A DNA stretch of 64,000 nucleotides from Neorhodopirellula lusitana (lineage in GTDB: Bacteria; Planctomycetota; Planctomycetia; Pirellulales; Pirellulaceae): positions 1 to 64,000 of the forward strand of contig NZ_FXUG01000011.1 of NCBI RefSeq assembly GCF_900182915.1, read 5' to 3'. This document shows positions 16,495 to 28,768 of this stretch, piece by piece. Made by a program: the position numbers and the translations under genes. Below the pieces are notes generated by a model. The model made no database searches. It had not been told where the DNA came from and saw only the letters and a program-made list of their open reading frames with translations. Each line of letters starts with the position of its first letter. Position 1 is the first letter of the stretch.

Positions 16495-17763
16495 CTAGTT
16501 TAACGGCGCTTCCCACAAACCCAAAGCTGGGTTTTGGACAAAGTAAAACTCAGTGCCATCAATGTCCGTGTGGTAACCATCCTGCAACGTCGTGACGTCG
16601 TATCGCTTCATTAGCTCTTCCAGGTTGCCCGGCGTGAATCCAACGCTGCTGATTTCCTCGTCCGTCAGATGCCCGGCCGCGTACACCACTTCAAAGCGGT
16701 TTTCGGGCGAACCGTGAACCAGGTGAGCCGCGGCGGAGGGGTCACCGGCGAGGTCTTCGTTTTCCTCGACCAGCTTCATCACCTCCGCCTTCGGACGGTA
16801 TCCATACTTACGGATCAAACCATCGATCCGTTTGTCTTCGCCGAATTCTTCCACCGCTGGCCCGATCACCGTCAGCTTGCCACCCGTCGCGATTGCCTTG
16901 CGAGTCCGGTAGATCGCCTTGTTCCCCAACCACGTGCTCTTGAATTCGCTGGGGTCCAAGTACGCGACGACATGCTTGGGAGCATGCGGCAAGTGGGTGA
17001 TGTTAACCTGACGCGAAAGCTCCGCAGCGGCAAAGAAAGTGTCGTGGTCATCGCCGATGAACAAACCGCGAGTGTGCTTGGTGCCGTCCTTGAGTTGCTC
17101 GATCACCGTCAACGCATACAAGATCGGCAAGTCTTGGCAGAAATGATCTTGGGCGTAGTTCAGAATCTTACGCAGCGGCGTTTCCGCTATTCCCAGCGTG
17201 TCATCAATCCCCACCATCGCACTGAGGTAATGGCTCTCGTTGATACCGGTCACCCCGCCGGTGCCGACGAACACGTTCTTGTTGTAGTTGGCCATGCCGA
17301 TCACTTCATGCGGCACCACCTGGCCCAGCGAAAAGATCAGGTCGTGCTCGCCGTCGCGAAGCAACCGGTTCACCTGGGCTGGCCACGCTTTATTGTAAAT
17401 GCCGCCAGTCACGTCGGACACGAAATCAGCTGGCACCTCACCGAGTTCCACCACATCGTCGCGCCACCGGTGAACACGAAACAGGTCGTGCGGCACGCCC
17501 GGAAACATGTGATCCAACTGAGCCGGTGTCATCGCCGAGTGCGTGCCTAACGCGGGCATGATGTCGGCAACCCGATCGCCCAACAATTCATGACACAAAA
17601 CGGTCAATTCCCCCGCCCGGCTGAATAATCGTGTCTGGTCAGGCGGCAACAGCAACACTTTTTTCGCTGGCGACATCGCCGCAAATGTGGTGCTTAAAGC
17701 GTTTCGCAAGTCGTCGGTGGTGAGTGAGTGCTGGGGCGATCCGACGGAATAGTAAATGGTCAA
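16495..17763 (-). CDS. LarA-like (DUF2088) racemase family protein
   Basis: A 422-aa relative of the nickel-pincer lactate racemase LarA. The N-terminal DUF2088-like part shows VLLLPPDQTRLFSRAGEL (LarA D-x-T-R region) and PALGTHSAMTPAQ (G-T-H-x-x-M). The middle has VPHEVIGMANYNKNVFVGTGGVTGINESH and GGKLTVIGPAVEEFGEDKRIDGLIRKYGY at the expected place of the C-terminal lobe. The usual GFSGGGK-type cofactor lysine segment is not obvious, so substrate and cofactor are uncertain. No larB, larC or larE is in the window. The gene is upstream of uppS with a six-base separation from its chosen start. Confidence 0.72.
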   Translation of the reverse strand: MTIYYSVGSPQHSLTTDDLRNALSTTFAAMSPAKKVLLLPPDQTRLFSRAGELTVLCHELLGDRVADIMPALGTHSAMTPAQLDHMFPGVPHDLFRVHRWRDDVVELGEVPADFVSDVTGGIYNKAWPAQVNRLLRDGEHDLIFSLGQVVPHEVIGMANYNKNVFVGTGGVTGINESHYLSAMVGIDDTLGIAETPLRKILNYAQDHFCQDLPILYALTVIEQLKDGTKHTRGLFIGDDHDTFFAAAELSRQVNITHLPHAPKHVVAYLDPSEFKSTWLGNKAIYRTRKAIATGGKLTVIGPAVEEFGEDKRIDGLIRKYGYRPKAEVMKLVEENEDLAGDPSAAAHLVHGSPENRFEVVYAAGHLTDEEISSVGFTPGNLEELMKRYDVTTLQDGYHTDIDGTEFYFVQNPALGLWEAPLN

Positions 17764-17923
17764 TGTGGAGACTTTCCCGAAATGAATTGGTTTAGGCGTC
17801 GTCTTGCCGATGGTTCCCCCCCGCCTGATGCATTACGATAACACTAAAGGCGAAGAGGAGGATGGTGCATTGCGCAGCCATTATGCTTCGCACGAACGGC
17901 AACTTCTCTAGGGACTCATCAAG

Positions 17924-18838
17924 ATGGCACGAATCTTACTAGTTGAGGACAGTCCCACCCAGGCGGTGGAAATGACAATGTTACTTGAGGAAGCCAATCA
18001 TGACGTGATTCACGCTTCCAACGGTCGCCTTGGTTTGGAACAGCTGCGCAGTCAAACGATTGACGTCGTTGTCACCGATTTGGAAATGCCCGAGATGAAT
18101 GGGCTGAAGTTGGTCGAGCGGATGCGAATTGATTTCGCTCACGTTCCCACCATCCTGGTCACCGGCCATGGTTCCGAGGCTCTCGCCGCCGAAGCCCTTC
18201 GACTGGGCGCAGCCGGTTATGTTCCGAAGAACCAAATGCGGCGCAGCCTGAACGATTCCATCACTAACGTGTTGAGCGTCATCGGTTCCGACAACAGCTA
18301 TGCCCGATTGATCTCGACGCTCCGCAAGAACGTCTTCGTTTTCGACCTGCCCAACGATCCGCAATTGATCCCGCCACTAATCGGGTTACTGATGCAAATC
18401 AGCGCAGGAATGGAGTTACTTCCCAGCGTCGACATGGTCCGAATGGGCGTCGCGATCGAACATGCGATCGCCAACGCGATGTGCCACGGCAACTTAGAGG
18501 TCGCGACCGCGGATTGCCCGAGCCACAGCGAACTGGCTCGCAACGGCACCATTAGTCCCGCGATGGAACAGCGTCTTGCCGATCCGGTTTACAAGCAACG
18601 CAAAGTGCGAGTCGAAGCCACCGCGACGTCCGAAGAAATTCGGGTTACCGTTACCGATCAAGGTAATGGGTTCGACACCAGCATCGTGCCCCGCCCCGGC
18701 GAGATGGACATCGAAGCGATCTTCAGCAACGACGACGCCAGCAAAGGACAAGGCTTGGTGCTGATGGCAAACCTGGTCGACGAACTTGTCTTCAACGAAA
18801 AAGGCAACGAGGTCACACTCGTCAAACGCTGCGGTTGA
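17924..18838 (+). CDS. Response regulator with RsbW-like ATPase output
   Basis: A 304-aa protein joining a receiver domain to a GHKL-type ATPase. The receiver (1-125) has acidic residues in LLVEDSP, phospho-acceptor Asp52 (VVVTDLEMPEMNG), ILVTGHG and the YVPK lysine. The C-terminal half (about 150-304) has the N-box-like AIEHAIANAMCHGNLEV, the G1-like VTDQGNGFD and a short KGQGLVLMANLVDELVF. This resembles anti-sigma kinases of the RsbW/SpoIIAB type rather than histidine kinases, since no phospho-accepting His box is present. It is 99 bases upstream of a hybrid histidine kinase and probably receives or modulates its signal. Confidence 0.85.
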   Translation: MARILLVEDSPTQAVEMTMLLEEANHDVIHASNGRLGLEQLRSQTIDVVVTDLEMPEMNGLKLVERMRIDFAHVPTILVTGHGSEALAAEALRLGAAGYVPKNQMRRSLNDSITNVLSVIGSDNSYARLISTLRKNVFVFDLPNDPQLIPPLIGLLMQISAGMELLPSVDMVRMGVAIEHAIANAMCHGNLEVATADCPSHSELARNGTISPAMEQRLADPVYKQRKVRVEATATSEEIRVTVTDQGNGFDTSIVPRPGEMDIEAIFSNDDASKGQGLVLMANLVDELVFNEKGNEVTLVKRCG

Positions 18839-18937
18839 ACTGGGAAACGCAACCGACAACTTCGGTACCTGAAGACCACCGTTCCATGACTGCTGCCCAA
18901 CCGCCAAAGCACGATTCCAAACGATAGGCGTACCACC

Positions 18938-21634
<2,697 letters not shown>

Positions 21635-21655
21635 AGGTGGTGCAGGAGCACAGTG

Positions 21656-21760
21656 GTGCAGGGCCACAGGGCCACAGGGCCACAGGAACACAGGAACACA
21701 GGAACACAGGAACACAGGAACACAGGATTATCCTGTGGCCCTGTTCTACTGTGGCCCTGC
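21656..21760. repeat. 8-bp minisatellite with inverted tail
   Basis: About nine 8-base units run from 21656 to 21728: GTGCAGGG, CCACAGGG, CCACAGGG, CCACAGGA, then ACACAGGA copies. The array is followed by TCCTGTGGCCCTG (21731-21743), an exact reverse complement of 21675-21687. A second CTGTGGCCCTG follows near 21749. CACAGGA-TTA-TCCTGTG (21721-21737) is a perfect hairpin. It fills the whole gap between the convergent kinase and mnmG genes and may act as a two-way terminator despite lacking T-runs. Confidence 0.85.
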
Positions 21761-21764
21761 GCCA

Positions 21765-23630
21765 CTATTTCCCCAGATACGCGAGCACCAATGCGATGTC
21801 TGCCGGAGTGATGCCACTGATTCGTTTCGCTTGTGCCAGACTCAACGGTCGCACGCGAGCGAACTTTTCACGAGCTTCGTTTCGCAGTGTTGGAATCCGT
21901 TCGTAATCGAATGAAACCGGAATGCGTTTCTCGCTTAGCCGAACTTGCTTGTCGACTTCCATCTGTTGCCGATCGATGTAACCGGCGTACTTAATGTCGA
22001 CGCAGCACTGTTGAGCGGATTCTCCATCGATCGAGTTGAGCTCGGGAACCGCGGCGCAAATCGTTTCCCACGTTACTTCCGGACGCCGCAAGTAAACCTC
22101 CGCCGGCGCTCCCTCGATCCGTCCCTGCTTCAGCAGTTCTCGCCCTCGTTTGATTTGCTCAAGTTTTTCGGCAAACCGTGTCCGTCGCTTCGAGTCAATC
22201 AATCCCAATTCATCTGCATACGGAGTCAGCCGGCGATCGGCATTGTCCTGACGCAGTAACAAGCGATACTCCGCACGACTGGTAAACATGCGATACGGCT
22301 CATCCGTTCCTGCCGTCACCAGATCATCGACCAACACGCCCAAGTAAGCATCTTGTCGGGAAGGCACCCAAGGCGATTTCCCCGCGACCGAACGCGCCGC
22401 GTTCAGCCCTGCAATCAGCCCCTGACCAGCGGCCTCTTCATAGCCCGTCGTGCCATTGATTTGCCCCGCCAAAAACAAACCGCCGACTGACTTGGATTCC
22501 AAGTGCGGCCAAAGCTGCGTCGGCGGACAGAAGTCATATTCCACGGCATAGCCATACCGCATGATCGACGCATTCTCGAGCCCGGGGATCAACCGGAACA
22601 TTGCGTCTTGAACGTCGCGTGGAAGGCTGGTCGAGATTCCGTTGACGTAGATCTCTTGCGTCTGCAAACCTTCCGGCTCCAGAAACAATTGATGGCTCGA
22701 CTTGTCGGCGAACCGAACCACTTTATCTTCAATCGACGGACAATACCGCGGGCCACGCGAATCAATCTGGCCGCTATACATCGGTGCCCTCGACAAGTTC
22801 GCTCGAATCAGCTCGTGAACTTTGTCGTTTGTGTGAGCAATGTGACAAGGCAACTGCGGGGTCGTGATCGCGTCGTTCAAAAAGCTGAACGGCTGCGGGT
22901 CTTCGTCCCCCGGCTGTTCTTCCACTTTTGAAAAGTCGATCGTACGAGCGTTCAGCCGCGGCGGCGTCCCGGTTTTAAATCGCTCGACTTCGAACCCCAA
23001 TCGGTTCAGCGCGCCGCTGATTCCCGACGTCGTCCCCTCACCCGCGCGACCGCCCGCACTTTGGGCTTCGCCCGTATGCATGATCGCCTTCAAGAACGTC
23101 CCCGTCGTCAAAATGACGGTTTTGGCGAAGTAGGTCGCGTCACCGCTAACCCGCACGCCCACAATTTGCTGTTTCGCGAATTCAGCGTGCTCGGATTCCG
23201 ATCGATCGGCGTCGGTGACCGGACGGGTGATCAGGTCCAGGACCGTTTCCTGCCGCAGGTCCAGGTTGGGCTGCGACTCGATTTGCCACTTAATGTGATT
23301 TTGGTAGGCCTTCTTGTCCGCCTGGGCACGCGGGCTGTGCATGGCCGGACCTTTCCGGCGATTGAGCATGCGAAACTGGATGCCAGTCGCATCGATCGCT
23401 TCGCCCATCAATCCGCCCAAGGCATCCACCTCGCGCACAATTTGCCCCTTCGCAACGCCGCCAATGGCTGGGTTGCATGACATTTGTCCGACGGTGTCCA
23501 GATTTGTGGTCAGGAGGGCCGTTTTCGCTCCCAGACGTGCGGCAGCAGCGGCAGCCTCGGTACCGGCGTGGCCGGCTCCGATGACGACGACGTCATAGTC
23601 GTAACGATTTTGCGAGTGGTCGTGATTCAA
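21765..23630 (-). CDS. mnmG: tRNA uridine 5-carboxymethylaminomethyl modification enzyme
   Basis: FAD-dependent enzyme that, with MnmE, modifies wobble uridine-34 of several tRNAs. The 621-aa product has YDVVVIGAGHAGTEAAAAAARLG (FAD Rossmann site, about residues 12-34), SCNPAIGGVAKGQIVREVDALGG, FRMLNRRKGPAMHSPRAQADK, GTPPRLNARTIDFS, RGPRYCPSIEDK and the second signature GLFLAGQINGTTGYEEAAGQGL. The C-terminal helical domain is complete. The start appears to be TTG at 23630, since no ATG or GTG lies before the conserved core. mnmE is not in the window. Confidence 0.95.
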   Translation of the reverse strand: MNHDHSQNRYDYDVVVIGAGHAGTEAAAAAARLGAKTALLTTNLDTVGQMSCNPAIGGVAKGQIVREVDALGGLMGEAIDATGIQFRMLNRRKGPAMHSPRAQADKKAYQNHIKWQIESQPNLDLRQETVLDLITRPVTDADRSESEHAEFAKQQIVGVRVSGDATYFAKTVILTTGTFLKAIMHTGEAQSAGGRAGEGTTSGISGALNRLGFEVERFKTGTPPRLNARTIDFSKVEEQPGDEDPQPFSFLNDAITTPQLPCHIAHTNDKVHELIRANLSRAPMYSGQIDSRGPRYCPSIEDKVVRFADKSSHQLFLEPEGLQTQEIYVNGISTSLPRDVQDAMFRLIPGLENASIMRYGYAVEYDFCPPTQLWPHLESKSVGGLFLAGQINGTTGYEEAAGQGLIAGLNAARSVAGKSPWVPSRQDAYLGVLVDDLVTAGTDEPYRMFTSRAEYRLLLRQDNADRRLTPYADELGLIDSKRRTRFAEKLEQIKRGRELLKQGRIEGAPAEVYLRRPEVTWETICAAVPELNSIDGESAQQCCVDIKYAGYIDRQQMEVDKQVRLSEKRIPVSFDYERIPTLRNEAREKFARVRPLSLAQAKRISGITPADIALVLAYLGK

Positions 23631-23808
23631 AAGTTGAAGTCCACGATGGAGGAAAGCCGATAACCGTTACAAGGCGTTTTTTCAGCATTCGGGCTGGATT
23701 GTGAATCCGGCGGTTCGCCGGCCAACCTCTGATTTTGACCAAACCATGCGATTTGACCAGGACCGAAGTGCCATTGTTTCGAATCGGGATCAAAAAGGCG
23801 GCAACGGA

Positions 23809-26379
23809 ATGAACCAACCTGCAGGAATTCGCCCCCATTTCGGGACTCAATCCGGTTTACGAAGACGGCTTTTTCACCTGGCCGTCCTGTCGTCGATGAC
23901 CGTGATGCCGACCCTTGCGACAACCAAAATCGCATCGGGCGAAAACCTGGCTGACGTGGTATTGGGATCGGGCTCGTTCCAAATCCCCTTCAATATCGCC
24001 AGCGGAGGCTCCGCGCCGCGAGAAGTCCAGCTTTACATGGCGAGCTCCAACGCGTCCGCCGTGACCGGTTCACAATCCAACAGTTTCCCTGGCAACAACG
24101 CCGCATCCGGGCGATCACCCCAGGGTCAATTACCACAGGGCCAATCGCAACTGGGCCAATTACACGCTGGTCAAGCACAAGCAGGCCAGTGGAAACTACT
24201 CGACCGGCAAGCTCCCGGCGTCGGCCAGTTCCAAGTTTCCGAGACTCCCGAGGGAACATTCTGGTTCGCCACCCGCACGATCGATGCGAATGGACGCCCT
24301 CACCCACCCGGTCCCATCGAGCCTGAATTGAAGGTGACCGTCGACACCAGCCAACCAATCATCCACTTGGCCGCCGAAGCCGATGCCAACGGCAAGGTCT
24401 TGGCCGAGTTCACTGTCGAAGACGCCACCGGAGCGGACCAGATGACGGTCCACTACGTCACCGACACCACTCGCCAATGGCAAACCGCCACAATCGATCG
24501 CACCAACCAGGGTGGCCGCTTCGCATTCCTGCCGACCGACAACTGGCAACAATTGTCGTTGCGATTGCGTGTCCTGGACCGGGCGGGCAATGAAACCATT
24601 GTCAAGAAACGGGTTCAAAAACCACGCGTCGCCACGACCCACGCGACACGCTTCGCATCATCCCCCACGCCCTCGCACGTCGCACCGTTCTCGACCGCAC
24701 CCAGTGGTGCCGAGAAAATTGTCTCGGACCACGTCGCCGCGATTGCAGGCGTTGCGTCCCCGGCCGCTGACGAAATCGTGAACAACGGCCTGAACAATGG
24801 CGTGAACAACGGTGCCGTCCACCAATTGGCATTGAACGAGCCCCAAACCAGTGGCGATCTGGATCCCAGTGGTGCACACGAAGACTCGTTCACCGATTCA
24901 GCCGCTGACGAGTTCGCACCATCAAACACCACCCTCGCCGCCGGACCGCTGGGCCTTAACGGGCATCCAGGCTACGCCAGCCCGTTCCAATTTGGACGCA
25001 CATCGCCGACCGCCACAAACCAGCGATTCGCTGCGGATGCCGGGATCCTTCCGCCGCCCGCCACACCACAACAACTCAGCCAGGACTTCAGCGGTTCGCA
25101 ATCAACGCCGTACACCCAGCCCGCCATTGGTTCGGGCACGGCAAACAGCAGCAACGCCAACCCACGCCAAGGTTTACCAGCGATCGAACTGCTGCCCACC
25201 GCCACGCCCGACCAACCTCAAGCACGCGAAGCGAAACCGCAGCCTCGCACACCCGCCGAGGCAATGCGCCCGCTCAACAGTTCGTCCAATCCAAACCTGG
25301 GACAGAATCGCGGATTCGATAACTCGGGCAACGCTGGAAGCGCGAACGCCCAAACTCCCAAGTTGAACGCACCGCCGCTCAATCCACCCAACTTGAACCC
25401 ACAAAACCTCAACGCTGCACGCGGTAGCAGCGAGCCCAGCCCCGAGACCTCTTTTCAAACCGAAAACATCCCAGCACCGGCACCTCAAGCCGAGCCGCCG
25501 ACCACGCTGAATCGTCCCGCAATCGAAGACACACGATTGGACCAGAACGATGCACCAGGATCGGAGAGCGTGAATTCGCAATGGTCAGCGATCGATTCTT
25601 CACGACCGCCAGCGAAACTCAATCAATCACCGAGTCAACAACGCACTGCACCGCACCAAGACTTCCTAAACAAAAACAGCTCCGGTCAATCGGTCTCCAA
25701 ACGGCACTCGGTTAAAAAACTTAGCCTGGAAGAATTGTCGAAACGATCCGTCGTTCGGCATAGCGAGAGCCGCCAGTTCAGCCTGGATTTCGAGATTGAA
25801 GCGATCGGTGGCCGCGGCGTCGAATCGATTGAACTGTACGGCACGACCGACGGCGGAGCGACCTGGAAACACTGGGGCGACGACCCCGACAAGGCCAGTC
25901 CCTTCGATATCGAAACCAATGGCGAAGGCATCTTCGGCTTCAACATTGTTGTCATCGCCGCAAACGGTCTGGCCAGCCCACGCCCGTTACCCGGCGACGT
26001 TCCGGACATCGTTGTGGTGGTTGATGAAACCAAACCAGAAGTCAGCTTGTCGGGAGCCCGCTACGGCGAGGGTGATCGAGCCGGTTCGCTGGTGATCCAA
26101 TATCGATGCGAAGACCAATACTTGATGGCCCGCCCGATCTCACTCGCGTTCGGTGACTCACCCGATGGCCCGTGGACCACGATCGCCGCAGGACTGCGCA
26201 ACCTGGGCGACTATGTCTGGCCAGCCGACCCGCAATTGCCTAGACAAATCTACCTGCGAATTGACGCCACCGACCAAGCTGGCAACGTGGGTGGCTACGT
26301 CCTGGAGGAACCGATCGACACCCGCGGATTGGCCCCGAGAGCTCGAATTCGAGCATTTCGCTCGATTCCCACGCGATAA
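23809..26379 (+). CDS. Large secreted Asn/Pro-rich protein with Ig-like ends
   Basis: About 856 aa, not recognised as a named family. A hydrophobic segment near the N-terminus (RRRLFHLAVLSSMTVMPTLA) looks like a signal peptide. N- and C-terminal parts hold beta-sandwich-like modules with repeated phrases (VQLYMASSNASAV..., LRLRVLDRAGNETIV; SIELYGTTDGGATWKHWGDDPDKASPF; LRIDATDQAGNVGGY). The phrase D-x-A-G-N is typical of Ig-like extracellular modules. The centre (about 230-650) is low-complexity, rich in Asn, Pro, Gln and Ser, with short repeats such as GLNNGVNNG and NAPPLNPPNLNPQNLN. ATG at 23809 is preferred; the frame opens 36 codons earlier. Possibly a surface protein. Confidence 0.65.
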   Translation: MNQPAGIRPHFGTQSGLRRRLFHLAVLSSMTVMPTLATTKIASGENLADVVLGSGSFQIPFNIASGGSAPREVQLYMASSNASAVTGSQSNSFPGNNAASGRSPQGQLPQGQSQLGQLHAGQAQAGQWKLLDRQAPGVGQFQVSETPEGTFWFATRTIDANGRPHPPGPIEPELKVTVDTSQPIIHLAAEADANGKVLAEFTVEDATGADQMTVHYVTDTTRQWQTATIDRTNQGGRFAFLPTDNWQQLSLRLRVLDRAGNETIVKKRVQKPRVATTHATRFASSPTPSHVAPFSTAPSGAEKIVSDHVAAIAGVASPAADEIVNNGLNNGVNNGAVHQLALNEPQTSGDLDPSGAHEDSFTDSAADEFAPSNTTLAAGPLGLNGHPGYASPFQFGRTSPTATNQRFAADAGILPPPATPQQLSQDFSGSQSTPYTQPAIGSGTANSSNANPRQGLPAIELLPTATPDQPQAREAKPQPRTPAEAMRPLNSSSNPNLGQNRGFDNSGNAGSANAQTPKLNAPPLNPPNLNPQNLNAARGSSEPSPETSFQTENIPAPAPQAEPPTTLNRPAIEDTRLDQNDAPGSESVNSQWSAIDSSRPPAKLNQSPSQQRTAPHQDFLNKNSSGQSVSKRHSVKKLSLEELSKRSVVRHSESRQFSLDFEIEAIGGRGVESIELYGTTDGGATWKHWGDDPDKASPFDIETNGEGIFGFNIVVIAANGLASPRPLPGDVPDIVVVVDETKPEVSLSGARYGEGDRAGSLVIQYRCEDQYLMARPISLAFGDSPDGPWTTIAAGLRNLGDYVWPADPQLPRQIYLRIDATDQAGNVGGYVLEEPIDTRGLAPRARIRAFRSIPTR

Positions 26380-26515
26380 TCCACTATCGTGCTCCCAATC
26401 TCGGAGTCAGGCATCTGTTGTCAATTTGCTAACAAGAACCAGATTTCGCGGACACCCGATGTATTGGGGGCGCAAAATTCCGTGGGAAATACGAATTCCA
26501 GCGCCCCTCCCACCA

Positions 26516-26534
26516 GCATTTTGAGCCTCAAAAT
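26516..26534. promoter_or_regulatory. 19-bp perfect palindrome upstream of the methyltransferase
   Basis: CATTTTGAG-C-CTCAAAATG, two 9-base arms around one base, 108 bases before the methyltransferase start. No T-run follows, so it is more like an operator than a terminator, although it also follows the secreted-protein gene. Confidence 0.4.
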
Positions 26535-26642
26535 GCGACAATCCCCAAATGTTTCAATGGTACCCATGGCCTTGCGGTACCCCCCACCTCCAAATCGACC
26601 CTCCCGGATCGATCGCGGAGCGCTCCATAGGAATAGGGCATC

Positions 26643-27290
26643 ATGCTGAAGATGGAATCCAAGCCAGAGGGCAATGCCCCTCAGCCGCACGAAAGTCGTT
26701 TTTACCACAATCTGGTCCCTGCCTATCAAGCATTGTGGCCCGCGGTTGCGCGACGGCGAATCCTCTCCAACCTATCCGCACTGGAACTTGCCGCGGAAGC
26801 CAAAGTTCTGGAAGTCGGCGTCGGCACCGGCATGTCCCTGGACGCCTATCCCACCAATGTCGACGTGCTGGGTGTGGACCTTTCGGAGTCCATGCTGGCC
26901 GAAGCGGAAGTGCTGATTCAAAAGAACAACTGGTCGCACATCAGCGTTCGCCCGATGAACGCCGAGAAACTGGAACTCGAAGACGAGCAGTTCGATCTGG
27001 TCACTTCGTTTCACACGATCAGTGTCGTTTCACGTCCCGACGAAATGATGCGTGAAATGGTCCGGGTTTGTAAGCCAGGCGGACGCATTTTCGTCATCAA
27101 TCACTTCCGCAGCGAAAATCCGTTGATCGCCAAAGTGGTCGATTCGGCCGGCGGCCTCACCCGTCGCCTTGGCTGGCGGACGGATCTTGAAATGACCAAA
27201 CTGCTCGACGAACTTCCGATCGAAATCGAGAGCTGCCACAAGGACAACCCGCTCTCGCTGTTCCGCGTCTTGGTCGCCAAACGGGTCTAA
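26643..27290 (+). CDS. Class I SAM-dependent methyltransferase (PmtA/UbiE-like)
   Basis: A 215-aa methyltransferase. AKVLEVGVGTGMSLDAYP (about residues 53-70) is the SAM-binding motif I. VLGVDLSESMLAEAE is motif II, FDLVTSFHTISVVSRPDEMMREMVRVCKPGGRIFVINHF covers motifs III and IV. The L-E-V-G-V-G-T-G-x-x-L-x-x-Y-P form is the one seen in phosphatidylethanolamine N-methyltransferases of the PmtA type. UbiE/MenG-like enzymes are an alternative, so the substrate is unproven. It stands alone between the secreted protein and a convergent FemAB-like gene. Confidence 0.82.
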   Translation: MLKMESKPEGNAPQPHESRFYHNLVPAYQALWPAVARRRILSNLSALELAAEAKVLEVGVGTGMSLDAYPTNVDVLGVDLSESMLAEAEVLIQKNNWSHISVRPMNAEKLELEDEQFDLVTSFHTISVVSRPDEMMREMVRVCKPGGRIFVINHFRSENPLIAKVVDSAGGLTRRLGWRTDLEMTKLLDELPIEIESCHKDNPLSLFRVLVAKRV

Positions 27291-27362
27291 CCAAGGCTCA
27301 ACATCCGGGGCTGATCTACCAAGCCGTTCTAAGATCGAAGCCTAACACCCGGATCCGATCTT

Positions 27363-28436
27363 CTAACTGGGATTGAATGCCGTTCGCAATTCATCCCGGT
27401 CGCGACGTGGAGCGGAAAAGATGGGGCGTGCTAGCCGATAACCCGCGCTGGCAATGTTCATACGAAGTCGCGAATACACTTTGCGATAACGACGAACGTT
27501 CACACGCTGACCACCAAAACGTGATTTGAACACGCCAGGCGTGTAAATTTCGCCTTCCCAACCAGCACCAGCAAAGTCGTACACCTTGGCGTTTTGGTCG
27601 ATCCCCCACTGGATCGCATCCCATACCAACGACGCCTGCGCCGTGATCCCTTGGATGCGTTTGGTGCCCGCGTGCCACCAATAAACTCGGTCTTTGAAGA
27701 TCAAGTGCAATGACGAGGCAACCGGCTTGCCATGGACTTCCGCAATCGTCAGCCGATATCGCGATCGTGGCAACAACCCAAACACGTGCTCGAAATGCTC
27801 GCGTTCCACCAACGGAATCTTGGACCGCGTGAAGCTTTCCGTCAGGTGTGCATAAAGATGGGAAAGGTCGGTGTCGGGATCACCTTCGCGAACGGTTAAA
27901 CCCCGTCGCTCATTGGCTCGAATGTTGTTGCGTCGCTGGTGAGACATCCCGCGAAAAATCTGATCCGGCGTTTGCCTCAAATCGATTTCATAGTTGATGT
28001 AGTCGTGCGACTCGTACCCGCTATCCAGGTACAGCGGATTGGTTGCCTCGGTGGCCGAACAGGGTCGGATTTCGGAGAACACGACCTTGTTTCCGACCTG
28101 GTCGTCATGATGAGCCAAAAGTGCCTTCACCGCTTTCGTGCCCATAGGCCCCTCAATTCCCAGCGGTCCCGCGAAGAAGACCGACCGTGAAGAGAGACGG
28201 TTGGGCAGCGCCCCCATGGTACAAACCTGAGTGGCGACCAAGATGCCGGCAACAGAACCATCAGGCTGGCAAGCCGCCAGAGCGAGTGGCTTGAACTGAG
28301 GCGTCGCGTCGAACGCGCGAATCATTTCGGCGGTGTGAAAAATACTTCCACACGAATGCGATTGCACGAAGGCATTCCAACCAGGAGTGTCTTCCATGGT
28401 GCGGATGCACAATGGGCTGGAACCGACGAGACTCAT
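27363..28436 (-). CDS. FemAB/GNAT-like acyltransferase
   Basis: A 357-aa protein with two GNAT-like folds, as in the FemAB family and the exosortase-linked relatives. Evidence: WNAFVQSHSCGSIFHTAEMIRAFDA at the N-terminus, then YINYEIDLRQTPDQIFRGMSHQRRNNIRANERRGLTVREG, the strongly conserved R-R-N-I-R-x-A segment, and LHLIFKDRVYWWHAGTKRIQGITAQASLVWDAIQWG and YDFAGAGWEGEIYTPGVFKSRFGG. Family members add amino acids to peptidoglycan or modify polysaccharides. The neighbouring MBOAT-SGNH pair, transcribed divergently, suggests a shared envelope role. Confidence 0.78.
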   Translation of the reverse strand: MSLVGSSPLCIRTMEDTPGWNAFVQSHSCGSIFHTAEMIRAFDATPQFKPLALAACQPDGSVAGILVATQVCTMGALPNRLSSRSVFFAGPLGIEGPMGTKAVKALLAHHDDQVGNKVVFSEIRPCSATEATNPLYLDSGYESHDYINYEIDLRQTPDQIFRGMSHQRRNNIRANERRGLTVREGDPDTDLSHLYAHLTESFTRSKIPLVEREHFEHVFGLLPRSRYRLTIAEVHGKPVASSLHLIFKDRVYWWHAGTKRIQGITAQASLVWDAIQWGIDQNAKVYDFAGAGWEGEIYTPGVFKSRFGGQRVNVRRYRKVYSRLRMNIASAGYRLARPIFSAPRRDRDELRTAFNPS

Positions 28437-28768
28437 CGGCGGCTACCTGAAGTGGGAAGTGTCAGCATTGTCAGGCCGGGGCTCCCAGTAAAATCGGGGC
28501 CGAATGAAGGAAAAGATTAGTCTGGGAGCTCGAAAAATGGGTGCCAAACGCTGGCAACCGGCGATTCATTGCCCCCCAGATACCCCAAGTATAGTCAGCT
28601 TCCCAAGTTCTTGAAGTAAAAGTGCTTCCCCCGCGGCGGATTAAAGCCAGAGTCAGCCATTTTAAGCTGCAAACCCGGGAAACCAGTGATCAGACTAACT
28701 GTCGACTTTTCCGGATCTTGTCCGATCCAGACGCTCCGCCGCCCGTTTTCCGCGAGAAACCACGTTCG
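28437..28768. other. Divergent promoter region
   Basis: This is 332 bases between the FemAB-like gene and the MBOAT gene. Both genes must start transcription in or near it. No convincing promoter boxes or repeats were found. The frame in front of the MBOAT gene is open but unconserved. Confidence 0.4.
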
